Shown piece after piece: positions 34,364 to 41,620 of a stretch of 64,000 bases of DNA (its first letter is position 1; each line of letters starts with the position of its first letter). The notes under the pieces were generated by a model. The model was not told the DNA's origin. It saw nothing but the letters and a program-made list of their open reading frames with translations, and did not search any database. The stretch is from positions 62,001-126,000 of the forward strand of contig JALIHJ010000008.1 of assembly GCA_022984795.1 (NCBI GenBank), given 5' to 3'. The DNA is from Fabrea salina. Its lineage: Eukaryota; Ciliophora; Heterotrichea; Heterotrichida; Fabreidae. The position numbers and the translations under genes are program-made.

Positions 34364-35797
34364 TTAAGCCACTTCTTTAGTCTTTGCTTTTTTAAAAGGC
34401 AATTCTAAGTCTTTCGTAGCAGTTTCTAGAAACTGGATGTCCTTAGCCATTTTTTCGTTCTCTTCCAAAACATGTTGTTTCTTTTTGCGGATTTCTTTCT
34501 GCACCCTCAGTCTTCTGGTTTCGTCGTCTTGTTGGGTCTTTTTCTTCTTAGGCTGGGGTTTTTGTTCCTCAGTTTCAGCAGCAATGACTTCTTTGGAGGC
34601 ACTGTCGATGGTCCCGAGTTCGTGTGGGTTGTAAGTAATTGTGTCAGGGGGGAGTTTCTCTAGCAAAGAATGCACTTCTTGTTCCTGTCTTTGTTTTTTG
34701 GTTTGGAAAGGATTAGCTTCGTAGCTGTCGTAGTTAGCTATTCCACTTCCAGGCACACACAAGTTGCTGAACCCAGAAGTTGTGCCCACTCCTAAAAAGT
34801 CTTCGTAAGGAACGAACTTCATGTCCACACAAGCTGAAGGCAGTTGGTGGCACATGTAAGGACCTTTTTGTTTTTCGAGCTGCCAATCTTTCCAAACCTT
34901 AAGTTCTCCTAAAACTCCTACGCCCAGTAGTCCTTTTTGACTCATAGAAATGGAAGTAGCAGGTGCGGCTGTCCAGTACTCGTACAAAGAGTCGCCTAAG
35001 TTCCTTATGTCAAAAATCTTCAACTTGTTGTCTGCGCCAGCTGTAGCCATGTAAAGCCCTCTCATGTCTACGTCTAAAGCACGGCAAGGACCGTTGTGCG
35101 CTACAAGTTTCACAACAGGTTTGTTCAAGTTAGGAGTCCACATTGAAACTATTCCTCTGGCGTCTGCTACGTTAATTACTGCGTTCCAAGGGTTAATTTT
35201 CATGTCGTTGACGTTTTCGAAGTAAAACCTGTGTTCGGCAACAGGCTTTCCCATAGACACGTCGATGTACTTGAGGAAGCCTAAGTTGCTTGCAGAAACC
35301 AACAAAAAGTGGTAAGGCAAGAACTCTAGTTTTTGGGCTTGTTTGTGGTTTTTTAGGTACTGCACTTCTACTCCTTGGTTGTCGTAAATGTACACTGCTT
35401 TCCTTTGAGCCACTGCAAACAACAGTTCGTTGTGCAAGAACTTCACATCCCTGGTGTACTCTTTTGTGTGGAATTCCTTGAGTAGTTTGCAGTCCCTCCA
35501 GTTCACCAGAGCTATGTGACCTTTTTGACCTCCTAAAAGCAAAGTGCTTCCGTTCTTTGTGTAGTCTAAGTTGTACCCGCCTAAGCTTAAGTTCAGGTCA
35601 AAAATCAATCTGGAGTTGTACTGGGGCAGCAGTTCTTTTAGCTGGGTTTGTGTGACTTGGTAGGTTTTTTCACCTTCCTCAGGTTCTAAGTACCCGCTTT
35701 CTTGTGTAAGCAGCAGCTGAGTTGACAAGTTCTTTTTCTTGGACTCTGTGTAGTACTTGTGAGCTGCAGACAACCTGTTCGAGAGTCTTTTATCCAT
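34364..35797 (-). CDS. UTP7: WDR46/UTP7 SSU-processome WD40 protein
   Basis: 477 aa. An N-terminal helix (NRLSAAHKYYTES) is followed by a seven-blade WD40 propeller (GGYNLDYTKNGSTLLLGGQKGHIALVNW, MYMATAGADNKLKIFD-like blade) and the family's C-terminal block: FVPYEDFLGVGTTSGFSNLCVPGSGIANYDS, then NPFQTKKQRQEQEVHSLLEKLPPDTI. Those blocks are diagnostic. The product works in the nucleolus in U3 snoRNP-dependent processing of 18S rRNA. The basic KKKKTQQDDETRRLR tail is usual. Its start is 12 bp from the divergent AGC kinase. Confidence 0.93.
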   Translation of the reverse strand: MDKRLSNRLSAAHKYYTESKKKNLSTQLLLTQESGYLEPEEGEKTYQVTQTQLKELLPQYNSRLIFDLNLSLGGYNLDYTKNGSTLLLGGQKGHIALVNWRDCKLLKEFHTKEYTRDVKFLHNELLFAVAQRKAVYIYDNQGVEVQYLKNHKQAQKLEFLPYHFLLVSASNLGFLKYIDVSMGKPVAEHRFYFENVNDMKINPWNAVINVADARGIVSMWTPNLNKPVVKLVAHNGPCRALDVDMRGLYMATAGADNKLKIFDIRNLGDSLYEYWTAAPATSISMSQKGLLGVGVLGELKVWKDWQLEKQKGPYMCHQLPSACVDMKFVPYEDFLGVGTTSGFSNLCVPGSGIANYDSYEANPFQTKKQRQEQEVHSLLEKLPPDTITYNPHELGTIDSASKEVIAAETEEQKPQPKKKKTQQDDETRRLRVQKEIRKKKQHVLEENEKMAKDIQFLETATKDLELPFKKAKTKEVA

Positions 35798-35809
35798 TTA
35801 ATAATTAAT

Positions 35810-37213
35810 ATGGGTCAAGACCAAAGCACCATTCTTAACTCAGCTAAAGCAAACAAAGGCCTTACTCCAGGTAGCTCTAAAAAGGTAATAGTAGTAACTG
35901 ACTCAGAAGAACTTGTCATTAAAGTAAAAGACCCCAACCTCACTTGTGGCTGGTTGCTTTCAGAAGCAAACCGTCTCAGCAACTCGAACAAGCACATATG
36001 CGCTTTAAAGAGTTCAAGTGGTTTGGAAACAATAGACCACTGGCTTAATCTTTACGACAAGAAGTTAAGTCCTATTTTGGACTGTGAAAAACTAGTGGCT
36101 TACTACTCAGACAGCTGCAAATACGAAGCTACTTTAGAAGACTTTAAGCCAATCAAAATGATTGGAGAAGGAGGGTTTTCAGTAGTGATTCAAGTTATGA
36201 AAACTGACAGTGGAGAACTGTTTGCTGTCAAAAGCATGGACAAAAGCTTTTTGATACGCCAAGACAAACTTAACCAAGCTCTTACTGAACGCAAGGTCAT
36301 GAGTAAACTTTCACACCCTTTTATAGTGAAGCTACATTGGGCGTTCCAAAGCCCGTCTAAGTTGCACTTAGTGATGGACTTTTGTCCAGGAGGAGAACTA
36401 TTCTACCACCTACACAACTTAGGCAGACTCACTGAAAGACAAGCTAAGTTTTATTTTGCTGAGATACTGTTAGCACTGGAGTACCTGCATAGTCACTCTA
36501 TCATATATAGAGACTTGAAGCCAGAAAACGTTTTGCTAGACTTAGACGGACATATTAAGATAACTGACTTTGGTCTTTCGAAAGAAGGAATAGCTTACAA
36601 TGTTTTAACTAAAACTTTTTGTGGAAGTCCTGAGTACATGAGTCCTGAAATGCTAGAAGGCAGTGGTCACGGCCGAATGGTGGATCTTTACAGCTTAGGA
36701 GCAATATTATTTGAACTCATCACAGGTTTCCCTCCTTTTTACGAGTCGAACAGGTCTAAAATGTACTTTCGGATCAAACAAGAAGAACTGAAGTTGCCGA
36801 GTTACTTAAGTAAAAGGTGCAGGAACTTACTACTGAGTCTTTTAGACAAAAACCCTAATAAAAGACTAGGGGCATCTTTTGGGTTCCAAGAAGTTAAACT
36901 GCATCCTTGGTGCAGGAAAGTAGACTGGGAAAAAGTCTTATCTAAAAAAGCAGTTCCTCCTTTCAAACCTAACATGCGTAAGTCTAACTTTGACCCTGAG
37001 TACTTTAAAAAGGACGTAAGTGAGGTGTTTTCCAGCAAAGGAGAAGAACCCTATATTGATGACTGGGAAGTGGTAGAAGAAGCTTCTACTAAAGCTAGTT
37101 CTGCAGAGATGTCTCCTGTGTTGTGTCTGAGGAGCTTAGAGTCCAAGTTGCCTAGGAAGCCTCCTCCCTTACTTAGTTTTGAAGAGACCAAAGCAGCCAG
37201 TCCTAGAACTTAA
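35810..37213 (+). CDS. AGC-family protein kinase with myristoylation signal
   Basis: 467 aa from ATG 35810, chosen because MGQDQSTI gives Gly2/Ser6 for N-myristoylation and the longer frame has no ATG. Residues ~20-100 are a small ubiquitin- or PH-like N-terminal segment. The kinase domain spans ~118-375: GEGGFSVV, AVKSMDK, YRDLKPENVLL, DFGLS, TFCGSPEYMSPEM. The AGC C-tail is present (PPFKPNMRKSNFDPEYF), but the terminal FxxF(S/T)Y hydrophobic motif is absent. Closest in feel to ciliate S6K/Akt/PKA-like kinases; membrane-anchored signalling is likely. Confidence 0.87.
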   Translation: MGQDQSTILNSAKANKGLTPGSSKKVIVVTDSEELVIKVKDPNLTCGWLLSEANRLSNSNKHICALKSSSGLETIDHWLNLYDKKLSPILDCEKLVAYYSDSCKYEATLEDFKPIKMIGEGGFSVVIQVMKTDSGELFAVKSMDKSFLIRQDKLNQALTERKVMSKLSHPFIVKLHWAFQSPSKLHLVMDFCPGGELFYHLHNLGRLTERQAKFYFAEILLALEYLHSHSIIYRDLKPENVLLDLDGHIKITDFGLSKEGIAYNVLTKTFCGSPEYMSPEMLEGSGHGRMVDLYSLGAILFELITGFPPFYESNRSKMYFRIKQEELKLPSYLSKRCRNLLLSLLDKNPNKRLGASFGFQEVKLHPWCRKVDWEKVLSKKAVPPFKPNMRKSNFDPEYFKKDVSEVFSSKGEEPYIDDWEVVEEASTKASSAEMSPVLCLRSLESKLPRKPPPLLSFEETKAASPRT

Positions 37214-37227
37214 TTATTTAAAACTAA

Positions 37228-37788
37228 TTACCTATTATAATGTTGCAAAGTAACTTTGTCCTGAGAAAGTAAGTCTCTGAGTCTTTCCCTTCTGTACTCG
37301 ATTTTGTTAGAAGCTTCTTTTCTCCTTTGCTTCGCAGTTTGCAAGGGGGGTGCAGACTTAGTTTCAGGGGGCTTTTGAGGAAATATGTGTTCTTTGGTTT
37401 CAACCTGGTGTTTGATGGGTGGGAGTTTCTGTCTAGAAGGAGGTTTCTTCTCAAAGCTTATGTCAGGGCTTTCTTCTTTGAAGCTTCTGAGTGCAGGCGA
37501 CTCTTGTCTAAAGGGCGAGTAAGAAGGTTTGGGGGATTGCTTGAACTTAGTTTTGATGGTTTCTGGGGTGGACTCGTTAAAAGGCAGTTTAGGCTGCACA
37601 CTTACCGGTTCTGGAATGTAGTCCTTAGGAAAGATCTCGTGCTTCTGAGCAATTGAAGTTAAGTTTGTGTGGGGCGCAAAAGTAGGCTTGTTTTTGGAGC
37701 GACTAGCTAAGAAGTGTTCTAAGGATACAGGTTCATCTTCGTCTTCATAAAACAGCTTGCGATACTTATGGAAGAATTCTGCTGCCAT
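37228..37788 (-). CDS. Disordered Pro/Ser/Lys-rich protein
   Basis: 186 aa, not recognised. After MAAEFFHKYRKLFYEDEDE the protein is low-complexity with many Pro, Ser and Lys (SPKPSYSPFRQESPALRSF, PPSRQKLPPIKHQ), ending in a basic helix with RRERLRDLLSQ. Probably a linker or microtubule-associated protein (guess). ATG 37788 is 5 bp from the start codon of the divergent RING-H2 gene. Confidence 0.6.
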   Translation of the reverse strand: MAAEFFHKYRKLFYEDEDEPVSLEHFLASRSKNKPTFAPHTNLTSIAQKHEIFPKDYIPEPVSVQPKLPFNESTPETIKTKFKQSPKPSYSPFRQESPALRSFKEESPDISFEKKPPSRQKLPPIKHQVETKEHIFPQKPPETKSAPPLQTAKQRRKEASNKIEYRRERLRDLLSQDKVTLQHYNR

Positions 37789-37793
37789 TTTAA

Positions 37794-38222
37794 ATGGAAG
37801 AAAAGGACTTTTTGTACGAACTTGCTGCAGAAATAGTAGAAGAAATACTTAATAAAGTCCTTCGTAAAAGCAATTTTAAAAGGAAACTTAAGGAACTTTG
37901 GACTCCTAACAAAAAGCCCAAAGCAAGAGACAGTTTAGGAGCTCTTTTAAGTTCAGCTCCCAAAAAACAGCATAAACTCACTGCTGAAAAGCAAAAGCAA
38001 TACAGGGAAAAAGTCGACCAAATCCACACAGAACTCAGCGGGAAAAAAGCAAAAGTTCTTGTAAAGCTAGACGACCAACTTAAAACTTCCGGTTGTGGCA
38101 TATGCCAGCAGTCTTTGCGAAAAGACTTCAGACGCCTTATGTGCAAACATAAGTTCCATGTAAACTGCATACTTTCTTACTTCAAAGAAAAAACAGGGTG
38201 TCCTCTCTGCAAAGCTAACTAA
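37794..38222 (+). CDS. RING-H2 protein
   Basis: 142 aa. The N-terminal ~90 residues are basic helix (NFKRKLKELWTPNKKPK). Residues ~99-141 form a C3H2C3 RING: CGIC, then CKHKFHVNC, then CPLC. This suggests an E3 ubiquitin ligase; partners are unknown. The next in-frame Met is inside the RING, so the start at 37794 is needed for an intact domain. Confidence 0.8.
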   Translation: MEEKDFLYELAAEIVEEILNKVLRKSNFKRKLKELWTPNKKPKARDSLGALLSSAPKKQHKLTAEKQKQYREKVDQIHTELSGKKAKVLVKLDDQLKTSGCGICQQSLRKDFRRLMCKHKFHVNCILSYFKEKTGCPLCKAN

Positions 38223-38322
38223 ATAACTTTTGCAAAATAACTACTAGTCCAGAACTCCCACACGCAAAGTTTACTAGTCTTTGCTTAGGGCTAGTTACCA
38301 CTTAACTCACTAACGTTTATAA

Positions 38323-40572
38323 ATGAAAGAAGACCAGCTTGAAAAAATACTAACTCAGAATTCCGAAGAGTCATTCTCAGTAGAAGACCAACAACCAGAC
38401 TTAGCAAAAGCTTTTCTGAAACTCCAAAGAATCCAAGCCAACAGAATCAACAAAAAAGCTGGGTTCACCAACTGGAGAAACAAAGTTCTTCTTAAGAAGC
38501 TCAAAATGTGGAACGACTTAGTTCCTCCTGAGCAACTCTCCGACACCCAAGTTATTTTTAAGATCCTTCAAAAAAGGAAAGAAGAAGTAGACAAAGAGTG
38601 GGCCAAATTCAACACTAAAAAACGAGAAAAGTGCATCCAAACTACTTCCATTCCAGAACCCCTCATCAACAAACTCACCCACAAAGAATCCCAGCTTGCT
38701 TTAAAGGAAAAAGAACTAGAACTCACTGAGCAGTGGTACGAAAACAAACTCAACGAACTCTTGGAAAGGGAAAAAATACTCCTTGACAATGAAGTAAGCA
38801 CCCAGATGCACCCTATCTCTAGACTCGAAAGCTCCGAAGACCTCAACAAACGACTTGACGAAATCAAGTGCAGCATTTTTCCAGAGTTAACAAACGACAT
38901 TTGGAGTTACTTAGCTGCTCCAGAAGTTTCAGGCGACAAAATCACTGAACTTAGGGAACTCGAGAAGCACTTAATTCTACAACAAGAGAAACAACACGAG
39001 TACTTGAAGTTCCTGAACTCGCTAAACAACCAAATTACCCAAACCAAAGAAGACCTGTCTCGCAGAGAGTCGCTTTTAGTTAACATGGAAGCCCAAAAAG
39101 CTAAACTAGACAAAGACAAACAAGAAGTAGAAAATAAGTTCAAACAACTAGAAACACAAACCCAAAAACTCAAAAGCCAACTAACAGCTTACAAAGCCAA
39201 ACAAAGCGACTTAGAAAGTACAGTGTTTTCTTTAGAAGTCAGTGACCAACTCATTCCTGAAGAAGAACTTAACTCAGTTAAAACAGTACTTAAAGAACTC
39301 GAAGCAATAGTGGAAGAGGGCACTCAAGACCACTTAATCCAACAAGTACTTGGAACCATCATACACAACACTCACTTTTTGATCAGAAAGAACTCAGAAC
39401 TCAAAGCTTACTTTAAGTGCCAAAACGAAGCCTTAAAAACCAAACAAACAGAACTTGAAAACTGGCACAACTCGTTGAACAGCGAGTCCCAACTCCAACA
39501 AGAAGAAGCTAAAGTTCAACAAGCTTTACAAGAAACCACCCTATTTAACAACAACCAAACCCAACTACAAGCTTACAAAGAAGCTGTGGTCTCTAAACTC
39601 AAGTACCAAGCACAGTCCCAAATTCTTGAAAAAGAAAAAGAAGAACTCTCTGTGAAAACCCAAATTCAACAACTAGAAAAAGAAAAACTAGACTACAAGT
39701 GGAACATTCTCAAAGTAAAAGAACAAATGTTCCAGCAACTCGAAGTTGAAGTTACTGAGATGCTCAAAGCCAAAGTTAGTTTCCAAGAAATAGCCCTTAC
39801 AGTCCAGAACTATTTAAACAAGTTCAACTCTAATGGCTCTGAAAAACTAAAAACAAGCCTTGTACAGTGGAGCCAGGTTGCCTTTTTCAACAACTTAAAA
39901 AAAGAAAAACTTGCTGCTAAAGTCGCTTTTTACAGGTGGAACCTACAAAAGTACTCAAAACGAAAACCCAAGTTCCGACTAAGCAAAAACAAGTGGATAG
40001 AAATACTTTGGATCAGGAACAGACACCACTACACCCAAGACATCTACCCAGCTCTTCTTCAGAACAAAGATACTTTTTGGGAACTGTTTGAAGTAACTAA
40101 GCAGTGGTACTACAGAAATACCAACATAAAGCTCTGCAACCTTATGCAAACTATGAGTATTAAAAGGCACTACTTGCTAAAACGGTCTTTTGGACGACTC
40201 AAAGACACCATGCACCAAGACTACCTTGACAAAATCCGTTCAGTCTACGACTGCCTAGACTCCCAAAACTTTAAGGTAGAAAAGGTTTACAAAGACCTTT
40301 CTCAAAACTTACTGTCCAAAATAGAACCCTACTTTTCCAGAGCCAACGTTATTTACAAACTGCAGTTGAAAATATTTTTCAAAAAGTGGGAAGGCACTTC
40401 TAACCAGTTAAGAATCCGTTACTACAAAACTTGTTTGACTGAAATCGAAAACCAGTTGCAGAACCAAAGGGAGTCTGCTGTTAGCAACTTCAAACAGCAC
40501 AAAGAAAGCCAACGTGTGCTGAGTGTGAGGATTTGGGAACTCACCAAACTAGTGAAACAGTTAATTAAATAA
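38323..40572 (+). CDS. Coiled-coil protein with Sfi1-like W motifs
   Basis: 749 aa. Long coiled coil in residues ~100-520, then a helical C-terminal part with scattered aromatic motifs such as LVQWSQVAFF, AFYRWNLQKY and LKIFFKKWEG; the N-terminus has FTNWRNKVLLKKLKMW. Motifs of the form hydrophobic-x2-W in helices are typical of Sfi1-like centrin-binding repeats, so a centrin/basal-body partner is plausible but unproven. A 100-bp gap precedes it, with ACTAGTC twice (about 38243 and 38273) and TTTATAA before the ATG. Confidence 0.7.
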   Translation: MKEDQLEKILTQNSEESFSVEDQQPDLAKAFLKLQRIQANRINKKAGFTNWRNKVLLKKLKMWNDLVPPEQLSDTQVIFKILQKRKEEVDKEWAKFNTKKREKCIQTTSIPEPLINKLTHKESQLALKEKELELTEQWYENKLNELLEREKILLDNEVSTQMHPISRLESSEDLNKRLDEIKCSIFPELTNDIWSYLAAPEVSGDKITELRELEKHLILQQEKQHEYLKFLNSLNNQITQTKEDLSRRESLLVNMEAQKAKLDKDKQEVENKFKQLETQTQKLKSQLTAYKAKQSDLESTVFSLEVSDQLIPEEELNSVKTVLKELEAIVEEGTQDHLIQQVLGTIIHNTHFLIRKNSELKAYFKCQNEALKTKQTELENWHNSLNSESQLQQEEAKVQQALQETTLFNNNQTQLQAYKEAVVSKLKYQAQSQILEKEKEELSVKTQIQQLEKEKLDYKWNILKVKEQMFQQLEVEVTEMLKAKVSFQEIALTVQNYLNKFNSNGSEKLKTSLVQWSQVAFFNNLKKEKLAAKVAFYRWNLQKYSKRKPKFRLSKNKWIEILWIRNRHHYTQDIYPALLQNKDTFWELFEVTKQWYYRNTNIKLCNLMQTMSIKRHYLLKRSFGRLKDTMHQDYLDKIRSVYDCLDSQNFKVEKVYKDLSQNLLSKIEPYFSRANVIYKLQLKIFFKKWEGTSNQLRIRYYKTCLTEIENQLQNQRESAVSNFKQHKESQRVLSVRIWELTKLVKQLIK

Positions 40573-40579
40573 TTGTAAG

Positions 40580-41047
40580 TTATACTTCTTGTTTCGAAGA
40601 CAACACTATTTCTTGTTGTTCTATTTTTAAACAAATGAACTCTGCAACAAGCACTACACTTCCTAAGTTCACAACTTGCAATACCCACCAAGCTACTTCG
40701 AGCGGGAACCCTTTGTAAGCACACACCAGCACTGCGTGAACCACAAAAATAGTTACTGAAAAATCTAAGCACTTGCTGGCCCTTTCGACCACAAACACCA
40801 AAGCCAGGACCAGAACTGGCGAAGTCAAACAAGTCACTAGAACCGCTACTAAACTGTAAGAGTCCCAAAATTCAAAGCTCTCTGCACTCAGTACCTGAAG
40901 CAAGTCCCTTTTCAGTCCAAACAAGTGGTTGAACAGTACAGTGAGTGTTGCTTGTGTTGTGTAAAACACACTTTGTAAACTCAGTATTTGCAAAATGATG
41001 TAGGAGGGGTCGAACTCTTCCCTTCCAAACAGTCTGCCCTGGGACAT
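40580..41047 (-). CDS. SYS1: SYS1 Golgi-trafficking membrane protein
   Basis: 155 aa, the family's length. Four membrane segments are visible, with family marks FDPSYIILQILSLQSVFY near the start, VERASKCLDFSVTIFVVH in the middle and FPLEVAWWVLQ before the last span, ending with EQQEIVL. SYS1 recruits the GTPase ARFRP1/ARL3 to the trans-Golgi. Its ATG is 2 bp after the stop of the upstream same-strand gene. Confidence 0.85.
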   Translation of the reverse strand: MSQGRLFGREEFDPSYIILQILSLQSVFYTTQATLTVLFNHLFGLKRDLLQVLSAESFEFWDSYSLVAVLVTCLTSPVLVLALVFVVERASKCLDFSVTIFVVHAVLVCAYKGFPLEVAWWVLQVVNLGSVVLVAEFICLKIEQQEIVLSSKQEV

Positions 41048-41049
41048 TA

Positions 41050-41613
41050 TTAATTATTTACTAGTGAACTTACAAACTCTCTGGACAGGTGGCCTAACTC
41101 AAACTCTTCTCCGATTTGAAGATTAGCCAGCAAGTCACTGTAATAGCCTGTTAAAAGCACCTCACGGATGTTTTTGGAATTTGCAAGGACCAACAGAAAA
41201 AACCCTCCAAAAAGGGCTCTTTGCAACAAGTTGCTTTTAGAAAACTTACTGTAAAACACTTTTTGCTGGTAAACCCAGCCAAACTCAGGCCTTAGAGTTG
41301 AGTAAGCCCCTAAAAAGCAACTCAGCCCCACAGTCCAGTAGTAAAGCATTGACTTGATTCTTGTGTAGTTGTGAAGTGTTTCTTGGGCCTTTAAAGCTTC
41401 AATGTCAGAAAGTGCTGGGAACTCCCTGACTGTTTTGTCGAGAAACTCTGAAATTCTTTTTCTGTGCACAAAACACTGAAGAACGCCTAACTTAAGTGGC
41501 TCTTCTTCGTAAAGCAGTTTCTTTTCGTGCTTAAGAAGGTTGTACTGACTTTTAAGGATCTTTTTTCTGATAGAAGGGTCAGGACTTACTAAGAAGTAGT
41601 GAATATTTGACAT
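41050..41613 (-). CDS. Membrane protein, unknown
   Basis: 187 aa. The N-terminal ~85 residues are charged helix (ISEFLDKTVREFPALSDIEAL). Hydrophobic segments lie at about 92-110 (MLYYWTVGLSCFLGAYSTL) and 133-150 (LLQRALFGGFFLLVLANS). Not recognised. It could be a mitochondrial or ER protein; there is no clear presequence. Flanked 2 bp downstream by SYS1 and 7 bp upstream by the cysteine-rich gene. Confidence 0.6.
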   Translation of the reverse strand: MSNIHYFLVSPDPSIRKKILKSQYNLLKHEKKLLYEEEPLKLGVLQCFVHRKRISEFLDKTVREFPALSDIEALKAQETLHNYTRIKSMLYYWTVGLSCFLGAYSTLRPEFGWVYQQKVFYSKFSKSNLLQRALFGGFFLLVLANSKNIREVLLTGYYSDLLANLQIGEEFELGHLSREFVSSLVNN

Positions 41614-41620
41614 ATTAAGT

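Noticed and set aside
38223-38322. Small gene in the 100-bp gap before the coiled-coil gene
   Set aside because: No ATG-started frame of useful length; only a repeated ACTAGTC and AT-rich start context.
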